Shown in pieces: positions 15,460-22,619 of a stretch of DNA of 28,307 bases. The translations under genes and the position numbers were made by a program. Numbering within the stretch: position 1 is the stretch's first letter; each line of letters begins with the position of its first letter. Origin of the DNA: DIGJ01 sp031553075 (lineage in GTDB: Bacteria > Bacillota > Clostridia > Lachnospirales > Lachnospiraceae); contig JAVBLX010000014.1 in the NCBI GenBank assembly GCA_031553075.1, forward strand, positions 1 to 28,307, written 5' to 3'. The notes below the pieces were generated by a model, which was given only the letters and a program-made list of their open reading frames with translations, did not search any database and was not told where the DNA came from.

Positions 15460-16668
15460 TTATTGAAATGTGTTACTCAGCCAATCTATCAGATTGACTT
15501 GCTGGATTCCGTCATAGTCACTGGTAAAATCGTCCAGAGTAATTAGAAACTTTGGATAATTATCTTTAATCTGTTTCAGTGACATAAGTTCCCGTGCTAA
15601 GGTGCTTTCATCTAATACAGATGCTGAAACCTGAAAATATTCCGTTTTTTTATCTCGAATTGCGACAAAGTCTACTTCGGTTTCTCGCCCAGCTTTTCCA
15701 ATATTGACTGTATATCCTCGGCGCAGTAATTCAAGATAGACAATATTTTCAATCTGATGTCCAATGTCTTTACCTTGTGTTCCAAGTATCATATTTCGTA
15801 AGCCCGTATCACATATATAATACTTGTATTCTGTTTTGAGATGCATTCTACCTTTGATATCATACCGATTAACTCTATAAAACAAATAGGAATCACTTAA
15901 AGCTTCCAAATAGGTATCAACGGTAGCAGAACCAGTAGGGCGACCGCTGGAAGTGAGTGTATCGGCTATCTTCTTTGCAGAAACAGGACTTCCTACATTG
16001 CTTGCTAAGAAGCTTGCGATGGACTTAACCAGGGTGATATCCTTAAGTCCTTCTCGTGTCATTACATCTTTTACAAGAACCGTATTGTAAATCCCCTCCA
16101 GGTATTGGCTGTGAGCAAGGGAATTATTAACAAATCTGGTTGAATATGGGAATGCCCCCATGTTCATATATTGATTAAAACATTCTCGTTTGTCAGTAGT
16201 TCCAATTGCCTCACTATATTCTAAAAAGGACAGGGGCAACATATCAATCTCGATATACCTTGCGGTGAGTTTAGTTGCTAATTCACCCGAAAGCATATAG
16301 GCATTCGACCCTGTGATATAGATATCAAGATTTTTCCTAAGATAAAGGCTTGATATTGCCTGTTCATATTCGTTACAGTTTTGGATTTCATCAATAAAGA
16401 CATAGGTCCATTTATCATTGATAATTCGGGACTTCACATACTCATGTAACTTCTTGTAATCTAAAAGGTCTGAATAATCCATATCTTCCAAATTAATAAA
16501 GATGATTTGTTCATCAGCAACACCATCGGACTTTAAGTAATCCATGTATAAATCAAATAGAGTAGATTTTCCACACCTGCGAACCCCAGTAACAACCTTA
16601 ATCATTTCTTCATGTCGCCACATAGTGAGTTGGGCCAGATATTCTTTGCGTTCAATGAGTTTATTCAT
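15460..16668 (-). CDS. AAA ATPase with DUF4143 domain
   Basis: A 402-aa protein of the AAA_14/DUF4143 family. Walker A is GVRRCGKSTLFDLY (~28-41) and Walker B is YVFIDEIQN (~92-100). A sensor-type ITGSNAYMLSGELATKLTARY follows. The C-terminal half, from about residue 205, is DUF4143: a winged-helix-like part (SVSAKKIADTLTSSG) and then a restriction-nuclease-like fold (LELLRRGYTVNIGKAG, EVDFVAIRDKKTEYFQVSAS). The family is common in gut Firmicutes and Bacteroidetes in many copies per genome; its function is not established. AAAGGAG lies 9 nt before the ATG and a good promoter lies upstream. It stands alone, with no associated defence or toxin gene seen. Confidence 0.93.
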   Translation of the reverse strand: MNKLIERKEYLAQLTMWRHEEMIKVVTGVRRCGKSTLFDLYMDYLKSDGVADEQIIFINLEDMDYSDLLDYKKLHEYVKSRIINDKWTYVFIDEIQNCNEYEQAISSLYLRKNLDIYITGSNAYMLSGELATKLTARYIEIDMLPLSFLEYSEAIGTTDKRECFNQYMNMGAFPYSTRFVNNSLAHSQYLEGIYNTVLVKDVMTREGLKDITLVKSIASFLASNVGSPVSAKKIADTLTSSGRPTGSATVDTYLEALSDSYLFYRVNRYDIKGRMHLKTEYKYYICDTGLRNMILGTQGKDIGHQIENIVYLELLRRGYTVNIGKAGRETEVDFVAIRDKKTEYFQVSASVLDESTLARELMSLKQIKDNYPKFLITLDDFTSDYDGIQQVNLIDWLSNTFQ

Positions 16669-16707
16669 TCAAATTGCTCCTTTCAGATAATCAGATACAT
16701 TAGTTAT

Positions 16708-16737
16708 ATTATATCAAAAAAATGTAAAGAAATACAA
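16708..16737 (-). promoter_or_regulatory. promoter of the DUF4143 ATPase gene
   Basis: On the reverse strand TTGTAT (16737-16732) is followed after 18 nt by a perfect TATAAT (16713-16708), with TG one base before it (extended -10). The start codon is 40 nt further on. Confidence 0.7.
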
Positions 16738-17120
16738 GTGCTTTTTGGAATTGATAAAAACTTGCAAATTGAAATATTAAAGCCTTTTAGAGAGAAAATG
16801 TAAAGTACAAAAATAGATTAAAATAGTATCGACTTTACTATTATGTTAAGAGTTATAAAATGATAAGCTAATTAAGTAGAAAAAACAGGACACTGTATGG
16901 GTCCTGCTTTTTCGGTATGGTTAACCCATCCGTAGTGATGATTTTGTTTTGGTCTTTTTAAAATAATTGAGGTCACGATTGTGACCTCAAAAAGGAATTA
17001 ACTATTCTCTTAATTTAATTATACACTAACAGCATTCAATTACAAGTCTATTTTTAACATAATGTATATGTTATAGTTATAAAACTAATAATATAACCAT
17101 TTAAAACAAAGGGGTAAAGT
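16738..17120. other. intergenic region with three dyads and a possible helD promoter
   Basis: No gene is visible in this ~380-bp AT-rich stretch. A short + frame ending at 16803 (reading IQVLFGIDKNLQIEILKPF) might be a remnant gene end but cannot be assigned. CAGGAC/GTCCTG (16886-16891, 16901-16906) followed by a T5 run looks like a weak + terminator. TTGAGGTCAC/GTGACCTCAA (16967-16976, 16981-16990) is a perfect 10-bp stem with a 4-nt loop. In + it is followed by A-rich DNA, so it is either a minus-strand terminator or an operator. TTAACA (17054-17059) and TTATAA (17077-17082), 17 nt apart, may be the helD promoter. The dyad AACATA-N5-TATGTT (17056-17072) sits inside it. Confidence 0.4.
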
Positions 17121-18998
17121 ATGGACAAAATTATGGACGCCAGTGAAGTGAATCATTTAGACAAGATACTTAAAACAGCAAGGGAACAGTTGAAAAAATC
17201 AGAAGAGCGATGTCAAAACAAGCAGGAGGAAATCCTGGAAGCGAAGCGGCAGCAGCGGGAGAATACGGTTCATCAATTGGGAAATCTTTATAGTAATGCA
17301 GGGTTTGAAGAGTTGGTAGAGCTTAGTCAATATGCCAATGAAATCTCCATGCAGTTAACTGATTATGAGATGGAAGAGCAGAAAGTAGCTCGGCTTGAAA
17401 AAATAATCAAATCACCCTATTTTGCCAGAATAGATTTTAAGTTTGAGGATGAGGATACTCCAGATCAGATATATATTGGTCGATTTACCTTAACTGGTGA
17501 CAAGGCTTATGATATTAAGGTTTACGACTGGCGTTCTCCCATAGCTAGTGTATTTTACCGATATGGGATGGGTGAAGCAGAATATAGTGCCCCTTCCGGT
17601 ACCATTCATGGTGAAGTCAGCTTGAAACGACAATATGAAATAAAAAACAGTAGTCTGGAGTATTATTTTGATTCTGAAATGGAGATTATGGATGAGTTTT
17701 TAAAACGAATGCTGGCCCAGAATGCCTCCAAGTCCATGCATGCTATTGTGGAAACAATTCAGAAGGATCAGGACGTGATAATCAGGGATATAAAAACCGA
17801 TCTTATGATGGTCCAGGGAGTAGCAGGATGCGGAAAGACTTCGGTGGCTCTTCATCGTGCGGCATTCCTTATGTATCAGGGCATATCGGAAAAGCTTCTG
17901 GCGAACAATATTTTGATTATATCGCCTAATAGCTTGTTTGAACAGTATATTTCCAGAGTTTTGCCTGAACTGGGTGAGGAGAATGTGGTTTCTTATATAT
18001 TTGAGGATATTCTTGAAGATTATGTTCAGACGAAGAAGCTACAGACCTATCGGGAATTTTTGGAATGTCTGGCAGAGCGCAAGGATAAAAGCAGCGTCAT
18101 GACTGATAATTTCCAGTATATGACTTCCCTGGATTTTGCTGGAATTATGAGAGAGTATGCAGCAGCGAATCAGGATGTGAAAAACGGAAAAGAGCTTTAT
18201 ACGCGTTTGCTGAGTGATAAAAAAGGGGAAGGCAGTATTTTTGAATATAGTCTGGAAAACATGGGTTCAAGGACGATATATTATGAGGATGCATTGTGTA
18301 TCTGTTTTCTGCAGCTTTTGCAAACCGGTCCCAAGGAAGAATGCCGGATGATTAAGCAGGTTATTATCGATGAAGTTCAGGATTATACACCGCTTCATTT
18401 TGAAATACTCAAAATACTCTATCCTCGTGCAAGTTATACAACGCTGGGGGACATCAACCAGTCAATCAGCCGAAAAGTGACTATGGATTTTTATGAGCAA
18501 ATTAGCAGTATTTTAAACCGACCTAAATCACAGTTAGTGAGTATGAATAAAAGTTTTCGCTGTAGTCGACAGATTCTAGAGTTTTCAGCGCAGTTTCTGG
18601 ATAATCCCGCCAGTGTGGAAAGCTTTTGCAGAGATGGGGATGAACCGGAGATTTATAATGTAGATACGATAGAAGAACTGGATGAACGTATTCTCCAGGA
18701 AATAAAAACCTGTTTGGACAGAAGCTTTGACTCAATTGCTTTAATCTGTGAGAACCAAAAAGCTGCTAATGAGCTTCAAAAGCGGTTGGAAAAGCAGGCA
18801 CCGACAGATGTGGAAATATCTGTCGTCATGGATAACAGCGAAAATTCTTTGTCTAAAGTGTTTACCATTCCTCTTTATATGGCGAAAGGATTGGAATTTG
18901 ATGGTGTATTGATGGTAAATATAGAAGATAGACAGCACCTTTACATCGCCTCGACCAGAGCATTGCATAGACTGAATGCTTTCAATCTCAGAACATGA
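17121..18998 (+). CDS. helD: HelD-like UvrD/Rep-family ATPase (RNA polymerase recycling factor), short form
   Basis: A 625-aa superfamily 1 helicase-like protein. The N-terminal ~60 residues are a charged coiled coil. The HelD-specific block YIGRFTLTGDKAYDIKVYDWRSPIASVFYRY follows. Walker A is QGVAGCGKTSVALHR (Lys239). Motif II is VIIDEVQDYTP, then LGDINQSI (motif III region). KGLEFD is motif V and LYIASTRALHRL motif VI. HelD binds RNA polymerase through its secondary channel and removes it from nucleic acid using ATP. Bacillus subtilis HelD is about 770 residues. Here the region between SYIFEDI and the Walker B motif is compact, and the VLMVN-to-EDRQHLY loop between motifs V and VI is also short. 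The gene is intact, so this may be a natural small paralogue. GGGG lies before the ATG. Confidence 0.88.
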   Translation: MDKIMDASEVNHLDKILKTAREQLKKSEERCQNKQEEILEAKRQQRENTVHQLGNLYSNAGFEELVELSQYANEISMQLTDYEMEEQKVARLEKIIKSPYFARIDFKFEDEDTPDQIYIGRFTLTGDKAYDIKVYDWRSPIASVFYRYGMGEAEYSAPSGTIHGEVSLKRQYEIKNSSLEYYFDSEMEIMDEFLKRMLAQNASKSMHAIVETIQKDQDVIIRDIKTDLMMVQGVAGCGKTSVALHRAAFLMYQGISEKLLANNILIISPNSLFEQYISRVLPELGEENVVSYIFEDILEDYVQTKKLQTYREFLECLAERKDKSSVMTDNFQYMTSLDFAGIMREYAAANQDVKNGKELYTRLLSDKKGEGSIFEYSLENMGSRTIYYEDALCICFLQLLQTGPKEECRMIKQVIIDEVQDYTPLHFEILKILYPRASYTTLGDINQSISRKVTMDFYEQISSILNRPKSQLVSMNKSFRCSRQILEFSAQFLDNPASVESFCRDGDEPEIYNVDTIEELDERILQEIKTCLDRSFDSIALICENQKAANELQKRLEKQAPTDVEISVVMDNSENSLSKVFTIPLYMAKGLEFDGVLMVNIEDRQHLYIASTRALHRLNAFNLRT

Positions 18999-19060
18999 TA
19001 AAAGACTCTGTCTAATTTAGGTATGAGAGGATGTGCATAGCGGATCAGAGGGGAGACAAG

Positions 19061-19945
19061 ATGAATAAAATAACCATATATCATTATGATGCATTTAGCC
19101 ATTGTCCGAATAAAGGAAATCCGGCTGGAGTCTATATCGACAGTTTTGTACTGAATGAAGAAGAGATGCAGGAAATTGCCAAGCAAATTGGCTTTAATGA
19201 AACTGCCTTTCTCTGCAAATCACAAATTGCAGACTTCCGAATCAGATACTTTACTCCAGGACATGAAATGAATTTATGCGGACATGGAACAGTAGCATTG
19301 GTCTGTGCTATGAAAGAAAGAAATTTGTTAAAAGAAAACTCTTTTACGATTGAAACTAAGGTAGGAATTTTGTCAGTTAATATAGAGAAAGAAGCTGATA
19401 GCATACGAGTTTGCATGGAACAGGCGGAACCTCAATTCTTGGATTTCACAGGTTCTCTCAAAAGACTGGCTGATGTTATGGGGATTGCTGAATCGGATAT
19501 AGACACATCATTACCAATTGTTTATGGAAGCACGGGAACCTGGACCCTATTGGTTCCAATAAAAAAGCTTGAAACCTTTTACCGTATGCAACCGGATAAT
19601 CAATCATTTCCGCAGGTATTAAAAGAAATGCCCACATCCTCCATCCATCCGTTTTGCTTTGAAGCCATTCATAAGAAAAGTCAGATGCATGGAAGACATT
19701 TTTCTTCTCCATATTCTGGTACCATTGAAGATTCTGTTACAGGAACCGCATCAGGAGTTATGGGGGCATATTATGCTATATTTGTAAGACCAGGCGAGAG
19801 GGAATACCAATTGATGGTTGAGCAGGGACAGGAAATAAATTACGATGGAGAGGTAGCTGTAAAGGTTATAAAGGAAGAAACTAATTGGCGCATAACCATA
19901 TCAGGTACGGCTGTTTTTGTAAAGGAAATGCAGATGGAAATCTAA
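19061..19945 (+). CDS. PhzF family isomerase/epimerase
   Basis: A 294-aa protein of the PhzF family (diaminopimelate-epimerase-like fold in two similar halves). The N-terminus carries YDAFSHCPNKGNPAGVY and GFNETAF, with Glu47 the expected catalytic acid. FTPGHEMNLCGHGTVA is the half-1 Gly loop. In half 2, EDSVTGTASGVMGAYY is the matching loop. No phenazine genes are nearby, so this is a generic PhzF homologue of unknown substrate. ATG 19061 has GGGGAGA just upstream; an in-frame codon at 19031 gives a 10-residue longer form without a suitable site. The gene begins 62 nt after helD and may share its transcript. Confidence 0.92.
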   Translation: MNKITIYHYDAFSHCPNKGNPAGVYIDSFVLNEEEMQEIAKQIGFNETAFLCKSQIADFRIRYFTPGHEMNLCGHGTVALVCAMKERNLLKENSFTIETKVGILSVNIEKEADSIRVCMEQAEPQFLDFTGSLKRLADVMGIAESDIDTSLPIVYGSTGTWTLLVPIKKLETFYRMQPDNQSFPQVLKEMPTSSIHPFCFEAIHKKSQMHGRHFSSPYSGTIEDSVTGTASGVMGAYYAIFVRPGEREYQLMVEQGQEINYDGEVAVKVIKEETNWRITISGTAVFVKEMQMEI

Positions 19946-20030
19946 AATGTATATAATAAAAGAGGAGCAAGTACGGGCAAAAATGGTGATTCCAGCAGGG
20001 AAATCGAGGTGCAGGTTGCCCAACAGAAGA

Positions 20031-20072
20031 AAAACTCCCCCCAAGCTCAATTTAAGCGTGATGGGGAGTTTT
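20031..20072. terminator. bidirectional terminator between phzF-like and satP-like genes
   Basis: A perfect 10-bp stem AAAACTCCCC/GGGGAGTTTT (20031-20040 with 20063-20072) ends in T runs when read from either strand. It closes the convergent genes on both sides. Confidence 0.85.
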
Positions 20073-20084
20073 GAATAAAATTAA

Positions 20085-20639
20085 TTATAGAGGCATTACC
20101 TTCTTACCATAAACTTCATTTAATACCTGAGCAAAACAGGTGTACATTGCACTGGCACCGCAGAAGATTCCGATAAAACCAGCTACAGTGGTAATGGAAT
20201 GATTTCCGGTAAAATCGCCAAGGGCCAAACAGAAGAATAAAAGCGTTAAAGACCCAAATACAATCTGATTGGTCCGGGTTTGCTTTAAAGTACCGATGAA
20301 CATAAATAAAGTGAAAATTCCCCAAAATAGTAAATAGAAAGCAACGCTCTTGGAATCAGCGGCCTCAATGTTTTTAAAAGGGTTAATCCAGACAATAATT
20401 AATGACCACCAAAAGCCGCCATAAGCAGTAAAGGCAGTAGCACCAAACGTATTATTATTTTTAAATTCCATAATTCCGGCAATAATCTGTGCCAGACCGC
20501 CAAGGGCAAAACCCATAGCTACAATTACAATGGAAAGGGAAATAATTCCGGCATTGTGTAAGTTTAAAAGTAACGTTGTCATACCAAATCCCAATAAGCC
20601 CAAAGGAGCTGGATTTGCTTCTTTTCCTGTGTTTGACAT
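20085..20639 (-). CDS. GPR1/FUN34/YaaH family acetate/succinate transporter
   Basis: A 184-aa six-helix membrane protein of the AceTr family. The signature NPAPLGLLGFGMTTLLLN (~9-26) is the family's highly conserved first-helix entry. GLAQIIAGIMEFKNNNTFGATAFTAYGGFWWS is the second conserved block. The family, which includes E. coli SatP, moves acetate and other short carboxylates with protons; acetate is a main fermentation product of this kind of organism. GGAGG lies 8 nt before the ATG and a good promoter at 20722-20750 drives it leftwards. It shares its upstream region with the VOC gene on the other strand, so the two may be coregulated. Confidence 0.93.
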   Translation of the reverse strand: MSNTGKEANPAPLGLLGFGMTTLLLNLHNAGIISLSIVIVAMGFALGGLAQIIAGIMEFKNNNTFGATAFTAYGGFWWSLIIVWINPFKNIEAADSKSVAFYLLFWGIFTLFMFIGTLKQTRTNQIVFGSLTLLFFCLALGDFTGNHSITTVAGFIGIFCGASAMYTCFAQVLNEVYGKKVMPL

Positions 20640-20721
20640 TTGTTGTCCTCCAAATTAAGTTTATCATTTTGTTTGCGTATGTATGCACTTAAATTCCATT
20701 ACAAGCAGACACACGATTGAA

Positions 20722-20750
20722 ATTATAACATGAGGCTTTATGAATAGCAA
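20722..20750 (-). promoter_or_regulatory. promoter of the acetate transporter gene
   Basis: On the reverse strand TTGCTA (20750-20745) precedes a perfect TATAAT (20727-20722) by 17 nt, with TG one base before the -10. The leader is about 75 nt. Confidence 0.75.
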
Positions 20751-20758
20751 CTATTTTA

Positions 20759-20787
20759 TTGTAAAACCAATGGCATTGGGGTATAAT
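20759..20787 (+). promoter_or_regulatory. promoter of the VOC gene with internal palindrome
   Basis: TTGTAA (20759-20764) and TATAAT (20782-20787) are 17 nt apart. The spacer contains the perfect palindrome CCAATGgCATTGG (20767-20779), well placed to act as a repressor site. The promoter is divergent from the transporter promoter only 9 bp away. Confidence 0.75.
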
Positions 20788-20822
20788 CAAAGCTATTAGA
20801 ATTGATCAAGGAGATTAACGAT

Positions 20823-21188
20823 ATGGAATTTAATCATGTTACAATTTATGTAGGAGATTTGGAAAAATCATTAGAATTTTATCGGGATATCATTGGATTG
20901 CCAGTGGTCATTCGTTTCCCAGCCGGACCAGGAACAGAGATAGCCTTTTTGGGTGATGGAGCTACAAAAATTGAATTAATCTGTGATAAGCAAAAGGGAG
21001 AATCAGACCTGGGTAAGGATATTTCGCTTGGATTTGGTGTGGCATCTGTAGATGAAACCATGGCGGATTTAAAAGAAAAGCAGGTTCCTATTGTCAGCGA
21101 TATCTTATCTCCTAATCCACATACAAAATTCTTTTATGCACTTGATCCAGATGAATTGAAAATTCAGTTTGGGGAACACGTTGAGTAA
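20823..21188 (+). CDS. VOC family protein (glyoxalase-like)
   Basis: A 121-aa single-subunit glyoxalase/bleomycin-resistance fold protein. MEFNHVTIYVGDLEKSLEFYRDIIGLPVV is the classic first beta-alpha-beta unit with the metal-ligand His at position 5. TEIAFLGDGATKIELI carries the first-half Glu, and FFYALDPDELKIQFGEHVE ends with the second-half pattern DPD-x-(5)-E/Q. Members include glyoxalase I, dioxygenases and resistance proteins; the substrate here is unknown. ATG 20823 has AAGGAG at 20808-20813. A TTG at 20802 in frame is possible but lacks a site. Confidence 0.9.
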   Translation: MEFNHVTIYVGDLEKSLEFYRDIIGLPVVIRFPAGPGTEIAFLGDGATKIELICDKQKGESDLGKDISLGFGVASVDETMADLKEKQVPIVSDILSPNPHTKFFYALDPDELKIQFGEHVE

Positions 21189-21215
21189 TCGTACATTAAA
21201 GTAGAGTAGGCAAAT

Positions 21216-21262
21216 AAAAAGCCCGGCATACCAGAAATTCAAGGTCTGATATGCTGGGCTTT
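21216..21262. terminator. bidirectional terminator
   Basis: An imperfect stem of about 19 bp (AAAAGCCC...GGGCTTTT, arms ~21217-21234 and ~21245-21262) carries A and T tracts on both flanks. It ends the VOC gene (+) and the small-protein operon (-). Confidence 0.85.
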
Positions 21263-21280
21263 TGTGTATTTGATTTGTAG

Positions 21281-21520
21281 TTACTTCCACTCAGAGAGCC
21301 AGCTTTTGTCATTGGCAATAGCAGTTACAATTTCCCTTCCAGATTTGAAATCATCAAAAGTTCCTTTGCTGATTTCATTGATTGCTTTCCCTAACAGGTT
21401 TTCATAATAAGCTTCTGCAGTAAGCTCGGTGGTAGCTTGCTCAAGATGCTGCTGGGATTCAGAAGAGGCAATTCGGGCATACTCGTCTTTTGTTTGGGCG
21501 ATGAGTTCATCACGATTCAT
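21281..21520 (-). CDS. small conserved-looking protein of unknown function
   Basis: A 79-aa soluble protein I do not recognise. It is predicted almost entirely helical: MNRDELIAQTKDEYARIA, then QHLEQATTELTAEAYYENLLGKAINEISKG. It ends FDDFKSGREIVTAIANDKSWLSEWK with two tryptophans and has no cysteines, no signal peptide and no membrane segment. AAGGAG lies 9-10 nt before the ATG. It is the second gene of a two-gene leftward unit, 21 nt after the 49-aa gene at 21542, and is followed by a terminator. Confidence 0.75.
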   Translation of the reverse strand: MNRDELIAQTKDEYARIASSESQQHLEQATTELTAEAYYENLLGKAINEISKGTFDDFKSGREIVTAIANDKSWLSEWK

Positions 21521-21541
21521 ATCCTTTGCTCCTTAAAAATA

Positions 21542-21691
21542 TTATTTGTCACTGCCAGGTTTATGTCGGCTGCCAGATTGCTTTTTACTGTTTCTGCTTT
21601 CTCCGTCAAGAGCACTTTCAGCCATAGTTGGGCCGCCATTGGATTTCATCTTACGAATCGGTTTTGGATCAATTTGTGAGTCTTTTGCCAT
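21542..21691 (-). CDS. 49-aa basic hydrophilic small protein
   Basis: The reverse strand encodes a 49-residue peptide starting MAKDSQIDPKPIRKMKSNGG and ending KKQSGSRHKPGSDK. AAGGAG is 8 nt before the ATG, and the stop is followed after 21 nt by the 79-aa gene. It is rich in Lys, Ser, Gly, Asp and Asn, with no hydrophobic core, so it is probably disordered. Composition and size resemble minor small spore or nucleic-acid-associated proteins, but no family was recognised. The good ribosome binding site and tight spacing to a second gene are what support it as real. Confidence 0.65.
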   Translation of the reverse strand: MAKDSQIDPKPIRKMKSNGGPTMAESALDGESRNSKKQSGSRHKPGSDK

Positions 21692-21811
21692 GATTATTCT
21701 CCTTGCTGTTTTTTATATTATTTGCAGGCAGAAGAATATTATTCGGCTTTTCTTCAGAGACATGATAAATAGGAGAGACTCACTTGATGTCGGGGAGTGC
21801 TTAATGTGCTT

Positions 21812-21883
21812 TGCAAACAATGTGTAAACGGTATGTAAAGGATTTGTAAATTATTCGTATAGTATTTGCTAAAATTCTGAAAA
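21812..21883. promoter_or_regulatory. Pho-box-like 11-bp direct repeat array
   Basis: Hexamers TGCAAA (21812), TGTAAA (21823), TGTAAA (21834) and TGTAAA (21845) occur at exactly 11-bp steps with 5-bp spacers. Weaker matches continue in phase: CGTATA (21856), TGCTAA (21867) and TGAAAA (21878). On the other strand the unit is TTTACA, matching the TT(A/T/C)ACA-N5 repeats bound by PhoP in Bacillus; its direction is also like the TGTCA repeats of PhoB. It lies upstream of the PhoU-like/Pit operon. A possible -10 TATAGT at 21906-21911 follows, without a -35, as expected for an activated promoter. The rest of the 307-bp gene-free stretch (21692-21998) shows only the hairpin at 21927. Confidence 0.75.
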
Positions 21884-21926
21884 GTATATGTTTTTTTTGT
21901 GAAGATATAGTAAAATAACTCGTGAC

Positions 21927-21964
21927 TGAGTAAAAGGTCCCAGATGGAAGGTGTCTTTTACTCA
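21927..21964 (+). other. 5' leader hairpin of the phosphate operon
   Basis: A perfect 10-bp stem, TGAGTAAAAG (21927-21936) with CTTTTACTCA (21955-21964), encloses an 18-nt loop. It lies just downstream of the likely -10 and 34 nt before the start codon. It is not followed by a T tract, so it is not a terminator. It may stabilise the mRNA or influence translation. Confidence 0.45.
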
Positions 21965-21998
21965 TACTACATATTGTGCATGAAGGAGATTACAACAG

Positions 21999-22619
21999 AT
22001 GCTAAGAACAACAAAGAAAGAACTGATCTTTTTTGAGGATTTTGATAACATTATGGATGTTATCTGTAAAGGTACCAGGGAGTTTGAAAAAATATTTTCT
22101 GATTATCAGAATTTGATTAAGTACACGGAAACTCTTTCTGAGTATGAACATGAATGTGATGTTCTTGGACATAAGGTTTTTGAAAGAGTAAATCAATCCT
22201 TCATTACGCCGATTGACCGTGAAGATATCGTTGACATCGTCAAGAGCTTAGATGACATTATGGATAAGATCGAAGAAACCGCTCACCGGTTTGCTATGTA
22301 TAACATTAAAGAAGTAAAGCCCGAAGCGGTTCGTTTTTCAAAGCTCATTGTAGAAGCAGTTGACGAGCTGCAAAAGCTAATTCACTTCATTCCAGAGAAA
22401 AATCGGGAAGAAATGAAAAAATTAATTATTTCCATTAATAAACTGGAAAATGACGGGGATGATTTGTACCGTCAGGAAATTGCAAAGCTTTTCCGAGACG
22501 AGAGTGATGCAGTTGAAGTAATTCGCTGGAGCAATATTTATGACAGCCTGGAAGAATCCTTGGATGCCTGTGAAGTAGTTGCCAACCTGGTAGAAGGGAT
22601 TGTGATGAAGAATGCTTAA
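21999..22619 (+). CDS. PhoU-like DUF47 family protein (Pit accessory protein)
   Basis: A 206-aa all-helical PhoU-like protein of the DUF47 (TIGR00153-type) family. It shows the usual FFEDFDNIMDVICKG opening, ECDVLGHKVFERVNQSFITPIDREDIVDI, with the conserved E/D-rich metal-binding helices, then DDIMDKIEETAHRF, and the second half KLENDGDDLYRQEIAKLF and SNIYDSLEESLDACEVVANLVE. Such proteins are nearly always encoded next to Pit transporters and modulate phosphate uptake. GAAGGAG lies upstream of the ATG. The end overlaps the transporter gene by 8 nt, so the two are translationally coupled. Confidence 0.95.
   Translation: MLRTTKKELIFFEDFDNIMDVICKGTREFEKIFSDYQNLIKYTETLSEYEHECDVLGHKVFERVNQSFITPIDREDIVDIVKSLDDIMDKIEETAHRFAMYNIKEVKPEAVRFSKLIVEAVDELQKLIHFIPEKNREEMKKLIISINKLENDGDDLYRQEIAKLFRDESDAVEVIRWSNIYDSLEESLDACEVVANLVEGIVMKNA

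Noticed and set aside
15460..16668. Defence or toxin system around the DUF4143 ATPase
   Set aside because: The gene has its own promoter and terminator, and no neighbour encodes a nuclease, methylase or toxin-antitoxin partner.
16612..16803. 63-codon + frame starting inside the DUF4143 ATPase gene
   Set aside because: Its first part is antisense to the ATPase gene and its promoter. Only the last ~25 codons look protein-like, too little to call a gene or a remnant.
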